Under the pieces are notes generated by a model that saw nothing but the letters and a program-made list of their open reading frames with translations, did no database searches and had not been told where the DNA came from. From Epichloe hybrida (Eukaryota; Ascomycota; Sordariomycetes; Hypocreales; Clavicipitaceae): a DNA stretch of 64,000 nucleotides. The stretch's first letter is position 1. The number at the start of each line of letters is the position of its first letter. Shown in pieces: positions 23,136 through 35,073 of this stretch. Position numbers and translations under genes: made by a program. The stretch spans positions 5,642,001 to 5,706,000 of the forward strand of contig JAFEKR010000001.1 in NCBI GenBank assembly GCA_019022495.1, in the 5' to 3' direction.

Positions 23136-24287
23136 TTAGAGAACGCTGAACGAGCCCCTCTTCATATCAGGACTTCGCGGGCTCAGTGGCAGGGCAAATA
23201 GGTCGTCTTCACCATCGCGAGAACTGACACTGACAGGTACCGGCTTGCCCTTGATAGCTGCATTGAGAGATATGGGCTGTGCGTACCCGTTGCCGCGGGG
23301 GAAGGAGGAGAAGGAAGAGACGGCAACGTCACCACCTTGTGGAGACAGAGTCTGCGACGGAATGTCCGCACCGGTGAACGTATTCGCTGCCGCGAGAGTC
23401 AGTCAGGGGTCAGTGATTGCAAGAGAGGAGCAGCAAAGGAGGAAAACTATGCACAAGTTTGGCGGAATGACGCGCGGCGTATAATGGAACGAACCACCCT
23501 TACCTGTAGGACTGGGTGTCAGATCGGCTGGAGACGTTGCCAGCCGCAAGCCCTTGAGCTTGTCCCCCAGTCGCCCGGGGATAGGAGACTGCGGTGACAT
23601 GGGCACAGGGGCATTCGATGACGGTGACCCGAGGAAGTTCTCAACGATCCATTGCTTCTCCGTCATTGCCATTTCCAGACCGACGCTCTCGGCATTGGCT
23701 CGCATCTCGGCTTCCATCTCCCGTTGGAGCTCGGAGAGCCGTTTCTTGGCCCATAGTGTGTGCAGTACACCGCGAGTCCCCGCCTCGACGTCGAAAGCTG
23801 GTGGGAAGATGGCCGGCAAGGGCTTGACGAGGATCTTTGGTCTTCCTGGGGGGGTGATGGTCACTTCCGTGGGAATAGGTGCTTCTGGCGGCAGTAGGAA
23901 GTAAACGCGGCGTCGAGGCCCCGCCTCATCGTGATCCGTTTCTCTGGCAGGAAGAAAAGTAGACTTTCCAGGCCATGAAACCTCCCACGCGGCAGCGGAT
24001 AGCCCCATGGGATGGACGCCTCGGGCGGCAGTGGCGGCTGTGTCGGCAGTGGCGGCTGTGTCGGTGCCGGTGCTGGTGGAGGACGAGGAGGGGCCCGGAT
24101 GCCACTCTACCATCAGAATCTTGGTCCCCAAATCGCTAAACTCAAATCTTGCCATGTTTGCGGTGGCAGTGATTGTGGAGTGGGGGTCGGGAGGAGGGGC
24201 GGATGCGGCCGGCAGTGAGGCAGACGAAGGCGCAGAACACGCTGTCGCCGACCGAGGAGACTCCGGCCACGGTTCCATCGTGGACAT
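23136..24287 (-). CDS. Unrecognised conserved-looking fungal protein
   Basis: I do not recognise a family. Exon 1 23504-24287, intron 23387-23503, exon 2 23136-23386; 344 aa from the ATG at 24287. The in-frame ATG at 24155 begins MARFEFSDLGTKILMVEWHP and may be the true start, because the first 44 residues are low complexity. Visible parts: an ordered N-terminal segment (EFSDLGTKILMVEW, AAWEVSWPGKSTFLPARE, RRRVYFLLPPEAPIPTEVTI), then a charged helix likely to form a coiled coil (TLWAKKRLSELQREMEAEMR, GLEMAMTEKQWIVENFL). A Ser/Pro-rich tail ends PRSPDMKRGSFSVL. No signal peptide or membrane segment. It sits beside the transposon island with a minisatellite cluster in its 5' flank. Confidence 0.7.
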
Positions 24288-24293
24288 GGGAGG

Positions 24294-24678
24294 GTGGGCG
24301 TGTGCGTGGGCGTGGGCTTGGGCGTGGGCGTGGGCGTGGGCGTTGTCGTGCTCTGTCGTGCTCTTTCGATCGTGCTCTTTCGGTCGTGCTCTTTCGGTCG
24401 TGCTCTTTCGGTCGTGCTCTTTCGGTCGTGCTCTCGGCAGTAAAGTCGGACGGATTCCTTCCTGGTCAGAGACGAGGTAGCACAGACATGTCGCCCGTAC
24501 GGCGGGCAGGCAGGCAAGACACAACAGAACAGGAAGGGACAACGGACAACGGACAACGGACCACGGACCACGGACCACGGACCACGGACAACGGACAATC
24601 GGTCAATGGACAATAGACAATGGGCAATGGGCAATGGGCAATGGACAATGGACAATGGACAATGGACAAGAGACAATA
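24294..24678. repeat. Cluster of four different minisatellites
   Basis: In order: a 6-bp GTGGGC-type repeat (about 24294-24344), a 15-bp TCGTGCTCTTTCGGT repeat with about six copies (24346-24434), a 7-bp GGACAAC/GGACCAC repeat (about 24540-24599), and a 7-bp AATGGAC/AATGGGC repeat (about 24602-24678). They fill the 5' flank of the unknown gene up to the transposon island. They generate spurious open frames on both strands. Confidence 0.9.
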
Positions 24679-24856
24679 GAGGAGAGGACTAGATTGGAAG
24701 GGGAGGGGAGGGGAACGGAGCAACGTGCTCAGGTGGCAGGAAGTGGTGACATGCGCGGGGGAAGCACTTGCAGGTAGGTGAATGCATAATTTACGTGGTG
24801 GTGCGTGGGAATTCGTGATGGTCGAACATGAGGGATTACAGACTACATACGTGTTA

Positions 24857-24896
24857 GGGTGTGATCCAGACGGGCGCAGTCGTTTAAAAGCTGGCG
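24857..24896 (+). repeat. Left terminal inverted repeat of the mariner-like element
   Basis: 40 bp, 36 of 40 matching the reverse complement of 33459-33498. The mismatches are all transitions. A partial direct copy (GTAGTCGTTTAAAA) follows at about 24895-24908. Confidence 0.88.
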
Positions 24897-25098
24897 TAGT
24901 CGTTTAAAATTCATTATTTTAGACCTATAATTCCGTAAAGACTAGGGCCTTCCTACAGATCTTCAGGGGAATATATTCACAGAGGGGCAGGTTCCCTGCA
25001 GGGGGTCTTCTCGTACCCGACCCACCTAGCTAGCTAGATTCTAGAGGCTTCTATCGCTGCTATCATCGCCAGCTGCAGAAATCATCAATTCAATGCAT

Positions 25099-25201
25099 CT
25101 AGCATCATTTCTATCAATTTAAAGACCTCTAGCATCGATTTTATTAATTTGAAGACCTCTAGCATCAATTTTATCAATTTCAAGACCTTTAGCATTAATA
25201 T
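25099..25201 (+). repeat. 30-bp tandem repeat inside the mariner-like element
   Basis: Three to four degenerate copies of a unit like AAGACCTCTAGCATCAATTT, about 30 bp each, just before the transposase remnant. The copies differ largely by transitions. Confidence 0.75.
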
Positions 25202-26225
25202 CAGAAGATAAGTCATACGGTCGGCAGTCAGATTCATCAGAGATCCAACGCGAGAGAGCCCGGCTGCTTCATCATCTTAGTTATTCATACTCATAGATAT
25301 CTAAGATCTTAGGTCTTTTAATTGCCTAAGTCTAATATTTAATTTTAATAATAGGAGGTCCGAAATATTAATTAGGTTATTCTTTAAAGCTAATAGAAGC
25401 CTATATTAATTAACTTATTGAATTCGTTATAAGCAGTAAGGAAGCTTGCTTACTAATATACAAGTAAATTCCCGTTGCCCTTAGCTAGAATATTAGTTAA
25501 TATTATATCTATTATGCCCTTTAAAAGCGTAGCTTCTAATAATATCAAGCCCTAGTCAAGCCCCTAATATTAGAAGCTAATTAGTAAAAGCAATTATAGT
25601 AGGCTCTTGATTATAGGTCTTAGTCCTTATAAGATTAGGCTAAGGTCCTTTGGTTAGACAAATCTTGGATTAATCCTAGTAGCTATAGGGTTAGCTTCGT
25701 AACTTAAAGGATTAAAGAAGCCCTTAATCTAACTTATATTATTAAATAAAATCATTAAAAAAAAGGCTTTATGTTTTAGGGTTACTTTTCTATACAAGTA
25801 GGAAAGGGTCCTTTTCTCTTCTAGGAAAAGGAATAGGGATCTATTAATACTAAATTATACACTTAACGATATATGCCGCTAATTAACGGTTAGATCAGAT
25901 ATAATCCTAATCATTAACTAATGCAAGATAATACCCTAGGCCACTTATTGAATTTAATATCTATTAAACTTTAAGAACAAGGAATTCATATAATTCCTTA
26001 GCCACCTTATTTGCCTAATTTAAACCTAATAGAAAATATATGGAATTGGATGAAGGATTGGATTCAACAATATTATCCAGAGGATTTATCCTTGTATAAT
26101 TATCTTTAAATTATAATAAAAGAGGCTTAGAATGCGGTACCCTTAGATTATCTTGTTTAGATAGTTAGGAGCATGCCTAACTATTGCGAGGCTGTTATCG
26201 CTGCTAATGGCTGTCACACATCATA
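25200..26225 (+). pseudogene. Tc1/mariner transposase remnant (DDE type)
   Basis: Plus-strand frames read with many stops. Near 25235-25300 there is a helix-turn-helix-like segment (ERARLLHHLSYSYS). Near 25920-26220 there is the C-terminal catalytic part: MQDNTLGHLL, then PPYLPNLNLIENIWNWMKDW, then IVRSMPNYCEAVIAANG. These match the D...DLNPIEN region and C-terminal end of DDE transposases. Stops and TpA enrichment are consistent with RIP. The boundaries are approximate. Confidence 0.82.
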
Positions 26226-26322
26226 TTAGATTCTATTAATATCATTAAATCCGTTAATTTACAAGCTTTAATGCAGCCATAAGACCTTTAAATCATCGAA
26301 TTCAACGGATTCAACGGATTCA

Positions 26323-26410
26323 ACAAGGCCTCGGACCCCCCCGAAAGGTCATGTGGCTCGGTCACGATACATCCCCCCCCCCCTGACAAGACCTGTGGGT
26401 CTGTTTCTAA
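26323..26410. other. GC-rich patch inside the AT-rich element
   Basis: A stretch with two C runs (about 26336-26342 and 26373-26383) and ordinary base composition, preceded by 10-bp TTCAACGGAT repeats (about 26300-26322). It contrasts sharply with the AT-rich sequence around it. Origin unclear. Confidence 0.5.
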
Positions 26411-26556
26411 TTACCCTTGTCGGTGTGTATTTTTAGTTTGTGTTTTTATAGCACACGCTTATAGGTAATTACTATACCTCTAAAGACCCTTATTTATAAT
26501 ATACTAAGTTAGTAAAGGTACTCTAGGGGCTAGTTAAATAGCTAAAAAAGGGAAGC

Positions 26557-26814
26557 TGTTGGATTCACCAAGGTCCTGCGCAGGTAATAAATCCCGTATA
26601 AATTCGAAGTCAATAATAGTTAGTTAGATAGCTAGGAAAGAGGGAGAAGAGAGGGAAAGTCTAGATGCTAGAAAAGTAGGCGAAATCCGTATGTAAGGCA
26701 CAAAAGGGGGTGGCAAATTAATACAGCCAATCATATCACGTGCATCGCGCTAGACCCACAATTAGTCCGGTCTTTAGCCACGATTAAACCAATAAAGATC
26801 CGAAGGAATTAACA
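26557..26814 (-). repeat. 3' LTR of the copia element
   Basis: 258 bp, direct copy of 33052-33309. Less AT-rich than the internal region. Begins TGTTGGATTCACCAAGG on the plus strand. Confidence 0.93.
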
Positions 26815-26839
26815 CTAGTAATCTCTCTTTTTCCTTCGT

Positions 26840-29800
26840 GGCTAAAGAGCTCAAAAACGCAATAAAAATCAGATTAAAGGAAAGTGTACATAAGTAAATC
26901 CTTTAATAGGAATTCGCTGCTCTGATTGGCCGTCGCGGCATTAGTTAATTGAATTAATCTATCATTCCTTACCTAAGCTCCTATTTCCTAATATTATAAG
27001 TCTCTTTACCTATCCTTTAACACGAATTATTAATTCATTTAAATTAATTAAAGAGAAAAGTAATAAATTTAGCAATGCTTTTATTATCACATCTGCCAGA
27101 TTATTATTACTATTAATCCACCTGACTTCGTAAATCTCATGCCTTTTATATAATTAACAAAGAGCCATAATATTAATCATTAGTCTCTTCTCCTTTATAG
27201 TTCCTAGCTTCATAAGATATTTATATAACAAAAAAGAATTAGTATAGAGAATCATAGGAATTTAAGGTATCTTTAATTAATCCGTAATCTAATGTAAAGT
27301 CGTGGAAATCGCGTAGGCAATATCTACGCCTTAAACCATGCTATATAACTTAGAGGCAAGCGTGCTATAAGTAACTCTCTTGCTCTTTATTAAGCTATAC
27401 ATAATAATGTTACCTTTTATAATAAAGGTATTATTATCTTATATTATCTCATTACTAATCATAATCACGTATCTAATCTATAAGCTTAAATCCTTGTTAT
27501 TAGCAAGCAATCCATTTACAAACACAAAGAGCTTTACCTCTTTAAGAACCAAAGAAATATATCACAGTCCGCGTTATTAATTCTTAATCTACTATTTAAG
27601 GTATTTATTAAGGCATATAATATCTTCCCTAAAGGGTTCTTAGTGTTAAGCTATAATTAAAAGATTATACAAAGCCTCTAGTTAACACATAGTTATAATA
27701 TAGCTTCCTTACGCTTATTACTCTATATAATCTTACTTTACTATTAAGGATTAAGGATTAACTTCCTTAATCTTCTAACTCTAACCTTTCTAGGTTAAGA
27801 TTAGTAAATTATTAGTGTTCTAGGTTAAGATACAGCTATTAAAGATAAGGGGGTTCTTAGCGGTCAATCATTACTTTTCTTTAGCTATAAAATTAGCCTT
27901 CTAGAGCTCTTTCTCTTCTTTTTGGAAGAAGTTATTATTACTTAGGCCTAATATATCATTAGTTTACATTCTAATAATACCAAAGAGATTCTTATTATTT
28001 AGGGCTATAATTAATAAGCAGGGATTATAGGTTAAAGTTATTATATTAAGGTTATCCCTATGGTAACAGAAGTACATTACCCACTAGTAGGTTCTAGCCT
28101 TTGTAATCCCATAAAGATGTCTAATTAATTTAATTATAGTCCCTTCTAGAAAGAGATATATAATTTGCTTTAGTAGTCTCATAATAATTAGCCTTATTAG
28201 CATTATGTGCGATTAAGTGTAGGCTTGCGTAATATCGCGAATCCAAAGGTAAATGCCTCTTTTTCTTAATAATAAAGCAATAGCTATAATAAGTCGTTAG
28301 CTTGCTTGTTATATTATTAGCAATTGTGTTAGGATAAATTCCTTTCCTTTATTATTATAGCCTTATACAACGAGACAAGATTTCTCGTATAGTGAATCCA
28401 TTCCTTTGCCTTTGATCTCTCTAACTATATAAGAATTAAAGATTCTATGACCTCCGTGCTTTACTAGGTTAAACTTAATAAATTTAAACACATTACGAGC
28501 TTGCAAAGTGTTAATCTTAGCTTAATTAGACTACTTAAAGGGTTTTCCTAGGGTTATAATCCTTCCTTCTTAGCGAAGCTAAAGGGCAAGGTTCTAATTA
28601 GCCTCTTCCTTCACTATAAGGAATGCTATACTTAGTATCCCTCTAGTTATAATCTCTTAAATAAAGGCCTCCTCTTAATCTTTATTTATAAGTACATAAA
28701 GCTAAACTAGGCTAACATCCTTCTTAAGGCTATAAGGTTTTCTTTTCCTTACTTTTATTCCTTTAAGGCATAGTAATAAGTCTTTAACTTAACAGCTTCC
28801 CCTTAGGGCCTTTTAGGTTTTATAAGCCTTTTTATTAGACTCTCCTATACTTATGAATTACACTATAAGGGCCTTTCTTAGTCTTCCTTACTTTCTCTTA
28901 GCTAGTATTTGCTACTCTTCGCTATCTTCTATTAGAGAATCTCTTTTATTAGTAGTAGTTAGTTATATAGTTGCTTCTTCCTCTACGTTACTAGGCTTTA
29001 TCTCCTGCTGCTCCGGTCCCTCTATAATACACAGGTCTTTATAATAGGGCTTTACTACTATAAAGCGAAACTTCGCTAGGCTATAGGGTATGTTAATAGT
29101 ATAGGTCTCTCCGTTAGTAGTAAGTAGCTTGTATAGGCTATACTAGCTACCTTTCTCTCTCCATATATATATATTAGCTTACAAGGGCAGCTAATATATA
29201 GGCGCTATATTAGGGCCGTTCTAGGCTCTAAGGGCATCGTAGACCTGCCGTAAAGCTAGAAGACATCGGACTTCGTCTATTACCTTATAAATTACCTTAG
29301 CATATTAAATAATAGAGACGCTCGGTGGTAACTTATCTATTATTTATAAGTAGCCTCTAAAGACTAGTATAGTTAGGATAATACTATTTAGGCTTGTAAA
29401 GTTATTAATAGCCTTAATAGCTATTTAGAGGCATTGCTCTAGCATAAGATCTATTCTAATTAAGTCTATGATAATATTATAGGCTTAGCGTAAAGGTCTG
29501 TAATATCTCTTAACCTTTCTAATACTATTATAGGCTTTAATTAGTATCTTACTAGTTTTAATTAATATTAATCAAGTATAATGTCTAAACTTAGCGGAAG
29601 TGAAGTTATTACTAGTATTATGGATAATTTAATCTAGAGGTCCAAGATAAGTATTAATCTAACATTCGCGGATTATATCCTAGATATCTTAAGCCTTCTG
29701 CTTCTTTAGATTAAGGAATTAGGCTACCTAGAACAATATTGCTAAATTAATAATATAAAGCACTAGTCAGCTATCGATTTGCATAATATTAACGATAATC

Positions 29801-32800
29801 TCGTAGTTAAATTCGTGGTTATCTTTAATTATAAACTTAAATCAACTAGGGGCCTTTCTATACATCTAGTAATAGTAGTAAACTTTAGTTAATTCCTTAA
29901 TTACCTAGCGCTTAACTTCGTAACTAGCTTAGTAAAGGATCTTTATAAGTCATTAAACAGAAGGATAACTAAGTTAATAATGTAATTAACAGATATCTCC
30001 TTCTAAAAGGTAAAAGGCAACTATTTCCTTCGCTTCTAGTAACCACTAAGGATATCCCTATTATTACATAATAGGTATAGTCTTATTACCTTAGATAAGC
30101 ACGTTAGCAAGGTTATTAATCTTAACTTATATCTTATTTATATTAGTAATTAAGAAGAGAAAGGGGGTAGCTATATTAAGGACATAGAATTTAAGCTCTC
30201 TAAGTTCTATAGGCATATAAAGGATTCCTCTTATAACTACTAATCCGGCGCTAAATATAATAATTTAGGGTTTATAAGGGGTTACCTTTAATAAAGGCAT
30301 TAATCTTAACAAAGCCTTTACTTATACCTCTCCTATAGTTAACTTTCCTATAGCGCTAGTATTAAGTATAATCCCTCTAAAGACCTCTTCAGAATAGTAT
30401 TCTTTAGAGATATAGTAAATTAAGCCTTTATTACACTCTTATAGCTTATAGAGCTCCTACCTAAGGAATACGTGTTAGAAGGCTTGATTATTTAGGGTCG
30501 CGAGAATATTAATATTAGTAGTATTATAGTTAGTCTATAATTCGGAGCAGAAGAATTATGTAATACTTAGGTATACTATTAATAGTAGCTTCTCTATATT
30601 ATTATTATTATCTTTAGCTTCTATGTAAGCCAAAAGATATAATTCCTAATTCTAACCTAAGCCTTTATTAGGCTTATTATTATCCTACCCTTTATAGGAG
30701 GTAAGGAATACCTAGAATCTCTTCTCTAAAGAGGGTGTATAATATATTTTACTAGCTTACTAGTAGTCCTTTTCTTTTTAATATTCTTTAGTAAAGTAAT
30801 TAGAAGACTAGTAGCTACTCTTACTATATATAAAGTAGCGCTTAGTACTTAGCCTAGGGCTTTACTTATAATAGCTTCCTCTACTATAAGGGAATAATTA
30901 CTATCTATACTAATAATTAGTAAACATAGCCTCTAAAGGGTCTCCTTATTAGTACTAAAGGTATTAGGAGAACTTCTTATTTAATTCCATAATAGTAATT
31001 ACCTTACAGAGGTCTCTAGTAAGACTCTTAAAGCCTACGGAGTGTATATATTTCACTATCTAATATTTAGGCACACTAGCTATAGTATTTAAGGCCTACT
31101 TATAGAGTTTAGTATTTACTATCTTAGTAAGGTACAGGCCTCTATAGATTTTCTTAAGGGTTAATAATATAATCTTAAGGCACTTAAGCTTGCTTTTATT
31201 AGGGTTTCTCTTAATTATACTCTTTAGCGTTATACTACTCTATTTATAGTAATAGAATTACTAGTTACTTTCTATCTTAAAGTATTAATAAATATAAGTA
31301 ATTATCTCTTTATAGGAATAGTTATTCCTAAAGAGGTAATTAAGGTAGTATTACTTAGCATTACCTATTAATATAATAAGGAAAGCCTTCTAATAATACG
31401 TTTAAGGAAGGTTAATTCTATTACACTTATTTTCAAAGAGCGTAATCTTTAGCATTAAGAAGTTATATAGCTTTCCACTATAGCGGTTGCTATCCTTATA
31501 CATCTTCGTAAGCTCTAAGATCTTCTTTGTAATCTAATCTTCAGAGGGGAATTACTATAAAGGCATAATTTATTATAAATAATAGTCTACTAGTTATTCT
31601 TAATAATAATTATTCGGATAGAGCTATTAATATAATAGGGATTATTACGGGGGTTCTTATAAGGGTTTAAGCAATCTCTAGGGTTAGGGAAGGTTAATTT
31701 CTAGGGTAGGTTATTAGGGCTATTAATATTAAGGCTCTAGGGGTTTAGAAGATTGTGGTTGTTCTTATAATCTTTCCTATAACTAAAGGGGTATTAAGGT
31801 TTAATAAAGCACTTCCTTAAGTAATACTAGGATTAAATATCCTAGGCCTTACTTAATAAGGATACTATAATCTTGTAAAGAATTATGTAATTCTCTAATA
31901 ATATCCTTAGATACCCTTTTAAAGGTATCTTTAGACTAGCCTTTAAAGTCTTCTTAGAATAATTCCTATAGGTTATTATCTCTCTATCCTTAATGTTTAC
32001 TAAGGTTAATAAATCTTATAATCTAGTTATTAAGCTTAAGCTATATAGTAGTCTTTAGATTTAGCTTAATAAATTCTTTCTAGTTATATAAGAATTTATA
32101 AGTAAGCTATTAAAGGCATAGGGGTAATTTATACCTTTAAGGTCTCTTAGGAGTAATAATTAGAGCCTTGCTATCACTAGCAGCCCTTTCTCTTATAGAA
32201 GGTCTAGATTCCTCTACTATTTTTAACTATAAAAGGAACGTTACTAATTTATTAGTTTTACTACTAATTAAGCTCCTATGTTTACCCGTCGCTATTGTAA
32301 GGTTCTTCTTTCGTATTTCAGGAGCGTTATTGCTCTAATGAAATTAGAAGATCGCGAAAATAGGAAAAAAACAGAAGAAAAAGCAGCGGAAGTAGTAAGA
32401 GTAGCAATAAGAACAAAGTAATAAGAACAAATTACTAGAGATAAAGAAAGTAATAGAAGTTCTAAAAGTAACTAGAAAATAATAGGAAAAGTAACAAGGG
32501 AATAACAGGAATTACCACTTCCTGTTTTTCATGAAAAGGAGGGAAGGAGGTAATCTCTCTCTTGCTAATAAGCATAGGGCGAATAGCACTAATAATAAAG
32601 GGGGCAAAAAACAAGCTATAGATACTTGTACGAATAGATTAAAGGTCTGTTGGATAAAGGGAATATTTATAGGGAAGTTATAGATATATCAGCTAGCTTA
32701 GCTAAGGTTGTTTAATATTAGGTTTAAAATAAATGCCTTGCGGCAATAGATTTAGTTAGTTAGTTAGTTTTCTCGTAATAGATAATAAAATTGACAATTG

Positions 32801-33000
32801 ATAATAATATCCCAGATAGATATAACGAAGTTATATCCCTAAGCCTAAGGGTTAATAAATCAATTCCTTAGAAGCCTAACAAGCCTGCAACTAGGATTCT
32901 AGTCTCTTCCTTTAGCACACTTATATAGTTATGCCTCTTTACCGTAATAACTATTACGGTATAATAAGGGGTAGTGGTAGTGGTGTCTATAGAAATATCT
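26840..33000 (-). pseudogene. Copia gag-pol polyprotein remnant
   Basis: Minus-strand reading with many stops. Near 27070-27170 it gives RHEIYEVRWINSNNNLADVI, close to the copia RNase H terminus (YERHEIxEIRWI...NPADAxTK). Near 27240-27400 it gives SKRVTYSTLASKLYSMV, another RNase H block. Near 27800-27960 it gives a KANFIAKE...LTAKNPLIFN segment typical of fungal copia between reverse transcriptase and RNase H. The two short plus-strand open frames at 27380 and 28853 are chance. Limits are approximate; no intact gene is present. Confidence 0.82.
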
Positions 33001-33051
33001 CTTCTTATAATACCTAGCTTATCTATAGTTATAAAGTTAACCACTAATTAG

Positions 33052-33309
33052 TGTTAGATTCACCAAGGTCCTACGTAGGTAATAAATCCCATATAAATTC
33101 AAAGTTAATGATAGTTAGTTAGATAGCTAGGAAAGAGGGAGAAAAGAGGGAAAGTCTAGATGCTAGAAAAGTAGGCGAAATCTGTATGTAAGGCATAAAA
33201 GGGGGTGGCGAATTAATACAGCCAATCATATCGCGTGCATCGCGCCGGACCCACAATTGGTCTGGTCTTTGGCCACGATTGAACCGATGAAGATCCGAAG
33301 GAATTAACA
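33052..33309 (-). repeat. 5' LTR of the copia element
   Basis: 258 bp, direct copy of 26557-26814. The adjacent internal sequence, read on the minus strand, contains TTAGTGGTTAAC, a weak candidate primer-binding region. Confidence 0.93.
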
Positions 33310-33458
33310 GAAGCCCTAGAGAAAAAAACTACTAGTATACTTTTTTCTAGTATACTAAATATTTTAGTATACTCTAAGGAAAAGCGTACTCTAGATAGTA
33401 TAAAGTAAGGTCTTTACCTATTTTTATAGCTAGCTTATACCTACGGGGGTCTTAAGTG

Positions 33459-33498
33459 CGCCAGCTTTTAGATAACTACGCCCGTCTGGATCACACCC
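33459..33498 (-). repeat. Right terminal inverted repeat of the mariner-like element
   Basis: Reverse complement of 24857-24896 with four transitions, followed by TTA. Confidence 0.88.
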
Positions 33499-35073
33499 TT
33501 AGGGGAAGGTGAGAGGCAGCTGGACCGTCAAAGACAGAGAGGAGGGGTGAGCTGAGCTGAGCTTGCCGGGCCGTTCGAGATTGCCCTTTTGAACCCGTTT
33601 GCACACCCTATAGCCCCAAAAACCCTCCCTACATACATATGCACATAGGCAACCGGACCGACTCGACTCACCAGCAGGTAGGTGGAGAGGAAGTTTATCG
33701 GACAAGTCGACGATTCATGCACAAGATATTACAAGTCGCCAAGGTGCGTCCACAGCCCTTCCATTGTCCATTTGTCTATTGGTCAACGAGACAACAGAGA
33801 TAACTCCGTGTTACAGTCCAGCCCAACTCCACCCAACTTCGTCGCCGCGGCACATCTCAAACGGTATACCGCCAACCTTATCTCGGGACTTTTTCCCCCT
33901 CGACTTCAGACTTCAGACCCAGCACAATGGGGCTCCCCCAATAGCATACCATGTACATACATGTACATGTACGGACTACATACAATAGCAATGCCGCCGA
34001 ATTGGATACGGCGCATGGGGGGGGGCGAGTCTTCCGAGTCGAGTACATATAATATGTACTCCGTATTATAACCTCAGAACCGCCGAGCATCAGCCCGGCT
34101 GCGCTGGCCTGGCGTTGCCCATGTAAAAGGTTGCGCTTGTTATTAATACATGTAATCGTCGGAGGTTAGAGGCACGCGATAACCAAAATAAATGGAGCAT
34201 GGCACGATTAGATAGAGAGATAGGGTTAAGGCCGATGGGTTCCAGTCAATAGCTACGACTTACTACTTACGCATAACCAAGAGATGACAATGAGAGCATC
34301 CACAACAGCGCTCTGGTGTTTTCAACCGTGGGCAAGCATGGGCATCGTGATCAAGCGACATTATCAGTGGCGGCCAGCGTGGGACAGACAAATACCGGAC
34401 ACTGGACAGACATGATTGCTCCCGACTTTAGCCCTTCTACCACTACTCTTTCCTCCGCGACAGCCACAGTCAAAAACGTTGTCTGCTTGATGTCGAATAT
34501 TCGTGTCACGCAGCCGGCTACAAACTTACCAGAGATGTAATATCATCAAGAATCTCATCAACAACGCAGTCGAGGATGTGGTTGAGATGGTCTCCGCCTC
34601 AATCGGGTACTAAGCTGTGCCCATGGATCTGCGGATCTACCGACTTACGGAGTACCATTGCGTCAATGCAAGACCAGAACAGAGTCTGATCGACTTCTAC
34701 GGGTATCGGTCTCAAAAACCATCGGAGTAGGGCCGGGGGGTGACATCTAATTATAATAATGTACGCGCCGCTTCAAAGCCTGGTCGATCCGTATCGTACG
34801 TGTACTTTGAATATGTCGACACAGCATTGTTAGATGGCGAAGAACGCGCTTCTGGAGAGGGAGATGGAAGATGGCGAGGACGGACCAGTCGTCTAGGAAG
34901 TGAGGAAGTGCGTCATCAAGGCAAGGCCCAGACTTTCTCGGCGCCAAGACCAGTCATCGATCAATTGATTCCTGTACTTCCGTAATTGCCTCGTAAGTAC
35001 AGGACGTACGGATTGCGCAGTAGCGGATGGAAGTCAGAACAGTGTTATCGGCAAGGAACATCTTGCCTAGCTA

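Larger units (their letters stand above)
26557..33309 (-). mobile_element. Degraded Ty1/copia LTR retrotransposon
   Basis: 6753 bp bounded by 258-bp LTRs (26557-26814 and 33052-33309), each starting TG and ending CA, with a 5-bp target duplication GAAGC on both sides (26552-26556, 33310-33314). Orientation is minus. A 16-nt pyrimidine run at 26822-26837 is the complement of a polypurine tract just upstream of the 3' LTR, and RNase H remnants lie near the left end. The internal region is very AT-rich with no long open frame. The LTRs differ at about twenty sites, all transitions, as RIP would cause. The element is inserted in the mariner-like transposon. Confidence 0.92.
24857..33498 (+). mobile_element. 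RIP-degraded Tc1/mariner-type DNA transposon, split by a copia element
   Basis: Outer element of a nested insertion. The 40-bp terminal inverted repeats (24857-24896 and 33459-33498) begin GGGTGTGATCCAGACGGGCG and differ at only four sites, all transitions. Both ends abut TTA (24854-24856, 33499-33501), which contains the TA expected for Tc1/mariner. Without the copia insert the element is about 1.88 kb, normal for the superfamily. The body is strongly AT-rich with stops in all frames, unlike the flanking DNA. Confidence 0.85.

Noticed and set aside
23403..24578. Extension of the unknown minus-strand gene into the minisatellites
   Set aside because: The extra N-terminus is repeat translation (HAHAHA and RKSTTER runs); conserved-looking sequence begins downstream.
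27380..29044. Two short plus-strand open frames in the AT-rich island
   Set aside because: They lie antisense in a degraded copia element, are hydrophobic low-complexity, and have no homology.
24857..33498. Centromere or mitochondrial DNA insertion as cause of AT-richness
   Set aside because: The block is fully bounded by transposon TIRs and LTRs with target duplications and contains transposase and copia remnants.
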